A stretch of 64,000 nt of DNA from Bradysia coprophila (lineage: Eukaryota > Arthropoda > Insecta > Diptera > Sciaridae), in assembly GCF_014529535.1 (NCBI RefSeq), contig NW_023503555.1, positions 2,294,001 to 2,358,000 on the forward strand. Reading direction: 5' to 3'. Below are positions 27,725 to 39,700 of the stretch, piece by piece. Under the pieces are notes generated by a model. That model had not been told where the DNA came from and made no database searches. It worked only from the letters and a program-made list of their open reading frames with translations. The translations under genes and the position numbers were made by a program. Every line of letters starts with the position of its first letter. The stretch's first letter is position 1.

Positions 27725-30700
27725 TCAAGCAGCCCCACACGGCATGCCAGTGATTGGATTATTATTTGTGCTGATTCCGCATGCTTTAAGTTCGGTAAAT
27801 ATTTCGGTAAAAAAGCCCGGTTCAGCGTTTATTCGAAGCATTTTGCCACTAAGTCGATTCACAATTAGAAGACATCTGAAATAACGGGAAATTGAATAAC
27901 CATACTGAAAGGCTTCGTCTCTTCATCGAATGACTCGATATTTACCTATCCCAGAATTTATCTTTGGAATCTTCGACCAAAAACGGTTTCAACGGATAAC
28001 TGATTTCATTTCCCATGTACGAGTATGACAAATAAAGGCATGTTAAAACAGATGCTTGCAGTTCTGACTCTTTGGTCTCTTCACCGTCGACCAATTCACG
28101 CACTAACATATAGACGAATACAACGTTTGCTGGATTTATAAAAGCGACATCCTGAAAATGAAACGAGAAATTGGAAATTTTCGATTTAGTTTTTCGATTA
28201 TACTTGTCCGCAACGCTTAAGCGTGATAAAGAGCAGGGCCTATTTTTGGAAATGTCTAAAATTTCTCTAGAGCCTTTAGATGGGCATTCCTCACTTATAT
28301 TAAAACAAATTTTGTTTTAAAGTAATTTTTTGAATGCTTCATACTCTACTTCTACAACTATTTACGGCTCTGTCTCTCGAAAATGAACCATTGTATAACC
28401 TTTCGAAAATCTCAACTTTTCAACTTCGACGAGTCTCCACCAGCTTCCCTTGCACCCATGGGATCAATTTTTTGTGTCTTTACCATTAGCATTCCATCCC
28501 CTACCGATTACAACTTTATCAGTTCTTCATCACTCTCCTCGCAGTCTCAAAAATCGAAATCAAAAAAATTCCAGGACTCCGAACTGATGACTACTGTCCA
28601 AAAATGTCAAAGTTACCTTCAAGCCACCAAGCCACCTTCAGTTGAAAAGCACTTCTGCCTCCCTGATGGAATCATTATCATGTATTTATATCTCATAAGA
28701 GCATGAGTTTTCTAACTTCCCTATCTGGATTCAATTAAGCAAAAACAACTAATGCCCTAACTTCAATGCACTCCACATTAAGTGCACACCATTAAAGGTG
28801 TCATTAATTCAATCGACCTCATCGAAGATCAAGGTACGAAGTCTCTCTTTCCAACAAAAGTCACGTCAAACGTAAGTTAAATTGAAGTACCAACCAACAT
28901 AAATAAACAGCAAAACAACATTTCCCTATCGATTTTCCATTCCATTGATACGCGAGTCGTTTAATAATAGACACAAATCGTTGTTGTAATAAGAAAAAAA
29001 TATGAAAATATGAAAATCGTTCGTCTACGTCACCATTGTCATGTTTTCTCAAGCCAATCCATTATGGTAAATAGACACATTGTTAGAACATCAAGTGGCA
29101 GAGTTAGTTTTTGAATGATTGCAGTATAATTTGCCTCACACGTCACATTATGCTCTAAATGATTTGTGACTTGGAGAGGATTTATAATAATAGACATAGA
29201 ATGCGACGCGTCGACGGTAAATGCAAATTGATTTTCTCTTGATAATAATTTTGTAATTACCTGCCATCCTTGTAACAATAGGCTTCGATCGACTGCTCTT
29301 AACCACATAACGGCATCTCCGGCTTGAAAATCTCGTAATTTTCTGCATCTATCATGTAGAAACATTCCCAGGCACTTAAGCAACTCGGATGTTGAGGCCT
29401 GTTGTGTTAAGAAAAATTGAAATTATAATACAAGCATTTTCCGTTTAGAGTCAGGGCCTATTTTCGTGAAATTGATTCTTGAAAATTATCGAAATTTTGA
29501 AAATTCTCAGAGGTCGTGAATTTTAGAATTTCAAACATTTTAAAGAATTTCGAGAATTTTCAGCAGGTCTTCCCAGTGAATTAGCACAGTTGTCCAGATT
29601 CATTTTTCGAATAATGCAGATTTTTTACCCAAAAATTTACTGCTATTTCGTACACAAACTTCAATCTCATAAATTGTATTCAGCACAGGGACTATTTTTA
29701 GGATAACAATTTTCCCAATTTTTCCGAAATTTTTAACGTTTCCAACATTTTCCCATTTTTATCCAGAAATAATTTTCGGGAAAATAAGGAAAAAGTTTTC
29801 CCAAAAATATTCCCTGATTCAGCATAAGCTCAAGTTATTTCTCCGAGGAATCGCAATGTCCCCTTTAAATTGAATGATCCATTTTGGTCTTAATTTTTCC
29901 GACTCATCCGTTCATGATTTTTGGAAATTTTATGTCCTCCCGGCAACCACAACGAAGAAATTTTTAGCGTGTCATTTAAGTGACAAAATGAATTTTTTTG
30001 AACAAGTAATGCTGAGTTTAAGAGTTGAATACTGTTTGGTTAGGGTATTGTTTTTGGCCGAATTTGTTACAAGTTCCACCACCTATTGGCTATTGATATT
30101 GTTAATCTGCCACTGACAAACATATCTAAAATAGTCGTCGAATCTATTACTTCATTTGATCTAAATATTTTTAACGTATTGAAATAACATCTTTTACTTC
30201 ATTTGTTTTAACATAACGTAAATTTGGCTATATAAGAATATAGAGATAACTGCTCATTACTGTTTACGCTGTCGATAACAGATGATCGTGATCTTAAGAC
30301 TGTCAGTGTATATAAAGGCCCGTCTCAGGTGCGAGAGCCTAGCATACAATTTGCGAATAATTTCAATCAGTCGTAGTAAAGCAGTGCAAAGAGCGATTTA
30401 GGTTAAACATAATTGAATTTAGAAATTTTCGATTCGTTTCTACAATTTACTTAACACAGATTTTAACAATGAATGAAAACTAATTCCAGTTTGATAATTG
30501 AATTATGTGTTTTGTCACATTGTGCGGTATTTTACTGATATTTCTCTGCAACGTAAATACAATTATGTTGCAAATTCGAAAATAAACCAGCCACAACGAA
30601 AAGGATTTATAATTCGACGTTGTAACCCATTTTATGGGATTCTTTTTCGTTTGTTCTGAAAATGGAATTTGATATTTTCCTATGTTGCGGTTTGGTGGTG

Positions 30701-33700
30701 TGGTAGTATGTAGATAAAACACGAACAAACAAACAAAAAAAAGAAGATGAAAATCCATGTGGATGTGGTTATGTGAGAGGAAAATGTTTTCGATATCCTG
30801 TCAAACACACTTGGTGTCATGTTACGAGATTCAAGTTCGAGTAGAACGGAACGGAAATGAAAAGGAAAATTTTTATTTATGCGAAAGAGTCATACTGGTT
30901 AAATCAGCGTTGTAAATCATCAGTTGGAGACTATATGCTTCACCATCTGATCGAAACGATGTTTACGAGTTTTTGATGAAAATATGTGCCATGACAAATA
31001 CACCACCACTGGGGGCGTAGGTGGTTTTTCTCATGTTATTTTAAAAGAAAAAGTTTTTTCTTTTAATAAAAATGCTTTCTGTTACATCCTACACAAGACA
31101 TAAAAATGACTTTCACGGCACGTTTATTATTTACAGACTATCTAATCTGATACTTCTGTCTAAGTATTTGCACCAAATTATTTGAAAATCTTTTACTTCA
31201 TTGGTTTGAACAAATGTGTTAATATGTATAGCAGAACACTATTCAGTGACCATCGCCTATTTTTCCCTTAGCTATCGATAACAGATGACATAGCCATTCG
31301 TAAAATGTTTTAATGTGTAGGCCACGGTGAGCTTGAAAAAACTTTTAGTCGAAAGTATTTACACATGGGATTTTTTTCCTGAAATGAGTCTATCGAGGTC
31401 CCAGCATTCTATTTATGTGGAAATTAAAATCGCCGAACTGTATCTTTTTTGATGAAGTGCTATTTTTCTGATGAAAATGTACCCCGGCGAACTTTGGCGA
31501 CTTTTGCCGCCTGTGAATTAAATGTTTTTCGATACAATCAATCATTTTTAGTTAGTCCGAGGCCAGAGCTCTCCAACCATACCATGTACGACACATACCG
31601 AGTGGAAAAGGTTGATCTGATACCTCTTTAAATGTGTTGAATACGCCCTACTCGAAAGTACGAGAAAACCATCAAAATTCTAGTGTTTTCTCGGTTAAAT
31701 TGTTAATGGTTTAGGTTGATTATGTGCTCTATGATTGGTTTTGAGAGACTATAGTTGAAATATGATTATATCAGGGGACGAACTCAATTTTTAAATGAAA
31801 ATTTATTGGATATGCAATGCAAACTAACAATTCAATTTCAACCAGGGTAATATATTTTCCAGAAAGTAACGAAAAACAAAATATAAAAAATCATATTTCT
31901 TAACTACAAAACAAAAATCAAAGTATAACAGTTCACTGGTTCAGATGTGTAAAGAATTGAATTCACAAATATACTGTAATAATTTTTTAGGGTAATCTGA
32001 GTGACTTTCATGTACTTTATATTTACTCCACACAACTTTAAACTCATAATGTACGGACTCCATAGCTTGTTCAGAATAAAAGCCTAGAGCTCTCTGGTGT
32101 TTTAAACAAAATTCCGGCACATGATAAAATACAGCCATTGTGGTCATAATTTTCGATATACAATTGTTGTGCTGAGAGATATTTTATGATTTTTGTACCT
32201 TTTTAAACACTTTATAACATTCTTTTCAGGTAAAACAATCATTTCATTCAATTTTATTTTAGGGCTCGTTACTTGTGTAAGTTTTAAGATAATAAAATTA
32301 ACAATTTAACCGAGAAAACACTAGAATTTTGATGGTTTTCTCGTCAGGAGGAATAGGTGGTTTGCGACCTAGGCATTTAAAAGATCTAATATCTTTTACA
32401 TGTGGTGAGTCCGCGAATCGTTTGTTGAGGGCAATAGCTTCCTTGGTGGATATAGTTAAGTATGGAAAGGTTCAACATGATGTGTGTAGGATCTTTTTTG
32501 GAGCCTCTTTGACTGCACTTATGAAAGGTGAAGACGATGTAAGGCCGATAGCAGTAGGTATTGTTTGGAGACGTTTAACAGGTAAGATTGCCTGTTATAA
32601 TGTTAGAGATAACTTAGTTCAAAAGCTCAAACCCTTTCAGTTAGGTTTTGGGGTTAAAGGAGGAGCGGAGGCTTTGGTTCATGCGGTACGTCAATTTTGT
32701 ACAGCTGATCATGGTGAGCCGATTGCTTTAGTTAAGTTTGATTTTGGTAATGCCTTTAATAATATGTTTAGAAAGTTTATGTTAGGTGAGGTGAAGGATA
32801 TTTGCCCAGAGTTGCTTCCTTTGCTTCAGCAGTCGTATAGGCTCATTTCGAATCTTTATTTTCTTGATGAACCATTGTTCTCGAAAAGAGGATTCCAGCA
32901 GGGTGACCCTTTAGGCCCTCCAGGTTTTTGTATTGGTATTATGAGAATGACTCATTCTCTTAGCTCTAGGTTAAATGGGTGGTATCTTGATGATGGTTGT
33001 GTTGGTGATGTACTATCAGTAGTACTAAGTGATATTAGGAAGGTTCTGGCTTTTTGTGAATTGTCTGGTTTGCCTTTGAACACGAATAAGTGTGAGGTTT
33101 TCTTCATTAATGCTTCTGGGGACGATGAGACCCGCATGTATGCTGAAATTTCTGCATTATTGCCAGGTATTAAGAAAGTTGATGAGTCTACGCTTGAAAT
33201 ATTAGGCTCACCAATCTTTGAGTCAGGGTTAGAGAGGATGTTTTCGTCTAAAATTGAAGCGATCAAATTAATGTGCGATCGTTTGAAATTGATGGACGTC
33301 CATCCGGCTCTTTGTGTTTCGCTAGGCAGTTGTAGGTTCAATTATTTGTTGCGCTCTTCTAAGGCGTTTCTGTTAGTCGATCGCTTGAAGGAAGTTGACG
33401 AGATCTTCCGTTCAACGCTTGAAGCCATCACGAATGTTAAGATGGGCGATTTTCAATGGAGTCAGGCATCTCTCCCTTTGTCCTTTGGAGGTTTAGGGAT
33501 CCGGAAGGTTGAGGACCTGGCATCCCCAGCCTATTTGTCGTCGGTGTATTCTTCATCAGAATTGTCAAACCAATTATTGGAGAAATTTGATTTTAAAATA
33601 ATTGATGACGCTATTCTAGGGTTAATTGAGGTAATTCCTCGAGATTTTGTTCCACAGAGTGATGAAAATAAAAAGGTACAAAAGAATTGGGATATTCCGA

Positions 33701-36700
33701 GGATCATGGATAAGTTTGGTTGTATGTTGGAATCTAGTGAGCCCGTTACTCGTGCAAGATTACTTGCGTCATCTACTAAAGAATCTTCAAAGTGGCTGCA
33801 GGTGGTCCCATCGAGTCAATTGGGCTTACTATTAGATAACAATACAGCTAGAATTTCCGTTGGTCTTCGTTTAGGCTCTCAATTGTGCGAAGAACATAAA
33901 TGCCTCTGCAGTAAGATGGTTAAGAAGGATGGATTACATGGCTTATCTTGTAAAAAAAGCGGAGGATGGATACCAGGACATGATGAAATAAATAAAATCT
34001 TTTCTCATGCATTTTCTTCAGCAGGTTTTCCAAATATAATACAGCCTCCTGGGATCTCTAGAGATGACGGTAAAAGACCGGATGGTGTGACTCTAATTCC
34101 ATGGAGTCATGGTAGACCGATACTTTGGGATGTTACCGTTAGAGATACTCTAGCCCCTTCTTATGTAAATGAATCTTCAAAGAAGGCTGGTGCAATAGCA
34201 GATAATGCGGAAAGACATAAGCATAATCATTACCAACTTTTAAAAGAAAATTACTTTTTCACTCCTATTGCATTTGAATCACTAGGTAGCATGGGTCCAG
34301 AAACTAGAATATTTATAAAGAAATTAGGATCATTGATGCGACGGGCTTCCGGTGAATCGCGTTCTATGGATTACCTATTACAGAAGGTTTCTATTGCCAT
34401 TCAACGAAGGAACGCTAGCTGCATTTTGGGAACATTAGGAACGAATAGAATTGATGATTTTTATTTATTGTAAACTTGTTTTTTGAAAAGATCGTTTTTT
34501 TGCTGGTTGCGCCTAGCAGCCTTTTTTTCGCTATATTGAATAAATCATAAAAAAACTTTCGACTAAAAGTTTTTTCAAGCTCACCGTGAGGCATCATGTA
34601 CGTTGTATTTACATTGTCTGCGATGAGAATGTAAATGAAACTTACATGTTAGGTTTTTCGATGATTTACATGCTATGCGCGATCATTTACATGCGCTGGT
34701 CGGAAATTTTTCGATGATTTTGTTTATGTTTTCACTTCACACAAACCACGACATAAATTAGAATCTACACAGGCAGAACTATTTTTTGGTACACCTGCCA
34801 TCGATAACATAATTTATAGTTTAAAACAACAAAATCAAAAATTTTGCACTGAAACTGAGAATGACAACAACAAAGAAGTCAATTAAATATAGCCGAAATG
34901 GCGTCCACAACCGATGACTACTAAATGAAAATAAAATTTTAGTTCAAAATTGTTAGAAGTGGAAAGGTTCCGAAATGCTGTTTTATGCAAAATTGTTTCG
35001 TAGTTTTCATCTTAGACAATGTAAATACAACGCACAGGATGCCTACTAAAGAACAGTACAGAAGAGCCTATGTGAATGTGTAATACATGTGTGCGAAATT
35101 AGGCGGTTCGCCTTCGGCTCACACGCCACAAACATCGCACACATGTATTACTCATTTACATAGGCTCTGCTGTAATCTACTATTAAACCTCTCATATGAT
35201 TTATAATTTCTCATTATTAAGATTGCAAAATGTTTTGAAATTATATTAGGAGAATCGAGCTTTTAACAAAGTTATCTCTTCGGTTCGTATATAGTACATT
35301 TTCTACCTTGGTGTATATTTCGAGAATAACTTCGTATGTACAATTGTATATAACGAGCGCCAGCGAGTGTATATACAATTGTACATAAGAAGTGATTCGA
35401 GAAATATACACCAAGGTAGAACAATGTTTTATCTCCTGCAAGCTGATATTTCATACATTAGCGAAATAACCACAAAAATTTGGATTTAAAACTAATTAAT
35501 TAAGCCAATGACATTATAGTGGGATAGACAGGCCTTCTATGTCAATATTTTGTTCTATAGTTGAAGCAAAAACAAATACGAAATATTTGATAGTGTGCGT
35601 GAGTACCTTAAATTTATGGTACTTACGTATTTTTGAACTTATTTTCGAATGTGGGCGGGAGAAAAATTGTGCACTTTTGCCTTGCTATTGGAAAGAACTT
35701 TTTTTCATCAAATAACATATTTATTCAACTGAAATCCATATTTATCCATTTATTGTCCATGGAATTGGACTAACTTAGTGGTTTTGGATCGAATAAAATT
35801 GGAATGCATTTCCATTGTTTGCAATTTACCTATATAATTCAATTTGACTTTCAAGTATTCTTCCAGAATACTGCGAATCAATAAATATCGGTGATTTTCT
35901 AATGGATCACATTCCTTTACATGCTCTTCCATATTATTTAACAGCTTTGGTGGTACATCACGGAAACACTTGTTTAATATTGATATATACATTTGGCTCT
36001 GCGAAAATTGTTTCTTTTCGTCGGCCAATTGTATATTTTTTTCGGCCAATCTACACAAAACAACTACAGCTTGTCTTGGAGTGCATAGTCCACCATGTTT
36101 ACCGAAATTCTTTTTGTCGATCAATACTCCTCCTCCTATCATTGGATTTTCGTCTAATGCCGCAATGCACGATTGACAAATCAGTTTACGTCGAATTGAT
36201 CTTTCGACGAATCCTGCGATATAGACAACAGCGTCCGAAACAACATCATGTAATCCATGACTAGCTATCGCATTTTTAAAGTCCTTAGACAGAATCGATG
36301 GGTCATATAGTTCCTTATCATCAGGTATAGCCGCAATAATCTTCGAAGTGGATGAAACAGTCAAAACACTCGTATTATCCACCGGAATGCAATTTGCTGA
36401 CGATGGTGATGAAATCTCATTGTGTATAATGAGCTGTTTGTACGCAGACCGGAATTGAATCGCATTGGGGTTGTTGTTGAATCCATGACGACTTCGAATT
36501 GACGCAAAGAATGTTTCGAGGTGATCTTGGCTAAGTTTGAACGTAAGCAGATATTCCATTGACCCATTTTTAACGTGATCGTTGTACAGATTGTGAATTG
36601 CGCTCATGCTTTGAAGAAAACCGAAGAATCCAGTGTAGCTCTTGGTATTGATTATTTTTCGTTTGTGAAGCTTTAGTCTAAGAATGTACTTCGCTGCCGT

Positions 36701-39700
36701 ATCGAAAAATTCAAATGTTTCCTTAGCGGAACTGGAATCGATTGGACGCTTGTCATATTTACCGAATTTTGATTTTGAATTACACATATCGAACAATCGG
36801 TTGAATGTACGAATAAATGTAATGGTAGGGCCACAATTTTTAAAGTCTGGATTCTTTTCTTGCAAAACTTCTAAAGCATCTGCAACACTTCCACTGAGAG
36901 TCTGCGCCGCAAGTCTGACATTCATTTTTTTGCAACTGAACTGCACGTGTTGTTTAGTGAGTCTGTTTCCCAATCGTATTCGATGTTTTTCTTGTAGCTC
37001 ATGCAGCATCCTAATGTATCGCCATTCAATAGGACGACCCTGAGCATCGTGCAAAATTTTTTTGCTGGCAAGAGTGTTTCTAACCAGCTTCAGCATATGA
37101 CAAACATCCCAAATTATTTCAATTCGATCATTAGTAACAGGATGGTAAAAGTGCGTGGGGTTTTTCATTTTGCGATTCAAATTTTTTACCATGGACACAT
37201 TTGTTGCAGCACCATCGAATATTAAAGCCACAACCAAAACATTATTTTCATGAAGAATTCTTAATATTCCGTTCACAATTCCAGCTTGTTCTTTAGCATT
37301 CAATCCATTCGTTAGGTAGTATGCCACTGGAATTTTGAAATTGGCATTCAAAGCCGTTAGTAGGATTACCCAGGCTTTCGTTGCAGCAATAGTGTGGTCA
37401 CGTTTAATGTCGTTTCCGCCGAAGTCGACATAGCCAAAATATTTCTTCTTTGCAAAGTTGAATTCAATTTGTTTTCTTATACTCATCTCATCGATTGCCA
37501 TGCAGAATCTGAGCTGCTGCCCCTTGTCTTGAAAGTCTTTAATCTTCACATTAAGAACGTTTAGTGCTTCTTTTGTAATTCCGGGATCCCCGTTTACTGA
37601 CTCACACCATTTTCGAATGGTTCTTGGTGCAGGCAGTTTATTTTTGAATTTGGTTCTAACGTATCGATATGCTCGCGGCGAATAGAAGTGTAATGTAAGA
37701 GCAAATCTACGAACTTCTGGCGGGTATTCATTGTTCAGTCGTCCTTTTTCGATTGTTTTCATTATTGATTCATCTCCACACTGTAAATTATTAGAATTGT
37801 ACTGTGAGTTCAAGATCAAGAGCACAAAGTAGACAAGACAAATTAATACCAGACAAGAAACACGACAGTGACTACGACTACACAAATGATACGTTGGACG
37901 AAGACCATGTCAAGAGAACACTGTGTGTCCACAGAAATATACCTCAAGTAGTTCGACTGCGTTCTCGGAAACCATATTTTTCTTCTTCAAGTCTTCTAGT
38001 AAGCCTCTCAACGACAGAATCTTCTTTTGTTGACGTCGGACTTTTTGAGCAGAGACTTTGATTCTTCGTCTTTGTGTTATGACGATTTTTTTCAATGACG
38101 AAATAAATTTTTTAGAAGACTTTGGTGTCAATTCAACGTCGCTTGGAACATCTCCAGGAAAATGAAGTCGTTTGGGTCGAAATTTGGAACAGATCTGGTT
38201 TTGACTACTTGGAGATTGATTTTGATTTTGAATATTCTCAATTTGTTCTTTACCATTCGGATGTGACATATCGACGGAGTTTTGGACTTTGTCTGAAGGG
38301 AGAACAGAATTATTTTTGAAAGTTGTCAATCGAAATTCGTAGCTTACATTCAGTAAATGGAAAGAACTTTTTAGGCGTCGTCGGTGTTGAAAGGGGCTGA
38401 TCATTCATTCTTCTTTTTCTTCCATTTTCTTGACGATTAACTGCAGTAAACATATCTACATCAGACCGAGCTTCTTTTTTTATCGAATTAGCGTGTCCAC
38501 AATTCTCGCAGAAAAAGAAATTTCCAGCAACTTCGTCACCAGCGATTCTATCTTGCTCATCATTCAGTGATTTTGATCTACGCATTCAGAACAGTCATAC
38601 ATAGAACAACATTCATACAAATGAAAAACTTACGGCTCCAGATTTTCTTTTTGCTTTAATTGCAAGACATTCAAGACATTAGCATTTTCCGACTCTTCCA
38701 ACAATAAATATTCAGTATCTATGCCATCTGAATTCGGAAATATTGTTGGTACAGCCATTTTCGACAAAGATGATCGGCATTTGTTTTGATTAATGTCTTC
38801 CGGCTTAAAATGTTTTTCGCAGATCCGGCAATTGTCATTCAATTCGCTAGCCAACGATTGATTATTTGAATGCTGCAACGCATTAATCCAAGCTTCTCTC
38901 GCATTTTGATTTACGGGAAACCTTTACAAACAAATCGTAAATTTGACGAATCTATAAATTGAGGTTATGAATGTTGTTTTACTTAAAAAGTGAAATTTTC
39001 TCAGTTTCCTCATGAAGGTTCAACTTGGAGTTGCAACCATGAACGATACAATGCCGCATTTTTTATTATATTTGATTTTGAATGGATATAATTATGAATA
39101 CCTTAAGAAAGACTTAAGTAAAGCAACGAAAACAATAATTTCGTACAAGTCAACAACAGTTTAAGAACCTGTCAAACGAAATTGAAATTTTTGAGTGTGT
39201 GAGTAAAAAATGTATAGTATACTCAGTTTGCTTTTGCTTCACGATTTCGTCTACGTAATTCCTGTCTATCCCACTAATATGTCTTTGAATTAAGCATGTT
39301 GTTTTAAAACGCATTCACAACAAAAAAAAAACATCATACAGAGAATCCTTTATTTACTTACTCACACATATATACTATCCACCTCAACATTTCGTTCAAA
39401 TCACATCATTCCGACTACTCTGATTATTTGATCGATGTAGAAGTGATTAACGAACCACTACCGACACCAATTGCATCGCGTTATGTGATTTGTTGGCGTA
39501 GTGGTCAGCATGTTTGGTTGATATGCTGCTGGACCCGTGTTCGCTTCCGCCGTTCGGCGATTTTTTTTTTTTTGCAAATATGTAGATGGAAAGTAAATTT
39601 ACCCTAGGTGGGTTATGTGTGAATTATCCAATCGTATAGGCTGTGGTTATGTATGTGTTTGTGTTTATATGCAGAAACGCGTAATGTATGAAATATCAGC

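Larger units (their letters stand above)
31323..34588 (+). mobile_element. TIR element carrying a reverse transcriptase-endonuclease gene
   Basis: Perfect 34-bp terminal inverted repeats at 31323-31356 and 34555-34588 (outer end CACGGTGAGCTTG) enclose 3266 bp. AGGC flanks both sides (31319-31322 and 34589-34592). The insertion lies in the terminus of family F, whose opposite end shows AGGC once in the unoccupied sequence, so boundaries and the 4-bp duplication are well supported. Contents: an unidentified left segment, a 48-bp internal inverted-repeat pair bounding an antisense transposase-like fragment, a 713-codon RT/endonuclease ORF, AATAAA at 34539-34544 with an A run, then the right terminus. 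No complete DDE transposase is present. It could be an autonomous element of unusual type, or a non-autonomous TIR element that acquired an RT gene. Confidence 0.85.
31317..35046. mobile_element. Family F inverted-repeat element, split by the RT element
   Basis: The right terminus at about 35005-35046 (reverse complement GTAGGCATCCTGTGCGTTGT) matches the left terminus, which is broken: GTAGGC lies at 31317-31322 and ATCATGTACGTTGTATTTAC resumes at 34593. Without the 3.27-kb insert the element is about 460 bp with arms of about 40 bp. Its interior has no ORF. Confidence 0.75.

Noticed and set aside
28383..28706. 107-codon + strand ORF in Cdk5alpha intron 2
   Set aside because: No recognisable domain, low-complexity Ser run, inside an intron on the opposite strand; no support.
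31323..31356. Assigning the element to Transib because of its CACGGTG end
   Set aside because: The heptamer resembles Transib termini, but the duplication is 4 bp rather than 5 and no Transib/RAG1-like protein is present.
31660..32344. Calling the 685-bp segment a proven nested transposon with 48-bp TIRs
   Set aside because: No flanking target duplication could be found at any choice of end, so only the inverted repeat itself is reported.
32952..33341. 129-codon antisense ORF inside the RT gene
   Set aside because: Shadow of the RT coding frame; no features of its own.
35902..37225. Several + strand ORFs of 68-120 codons across the transposase exon
   Set aside because: Antisense shadows of the P-type transposase.
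37781..37885. Treating the 711-codon frame starting at 37885 as the transposase N-terminus
   Set aside because: Its first 35 codons are intron; the splice acceptor at 37781-37783 joins to the THAP/coiled-coil exons in phase.
39485..39565. Functional tRNA gene
   Set aside because: Acceptor stem and anticodon arm do not fold convincingly; kept only as tRNA-like.
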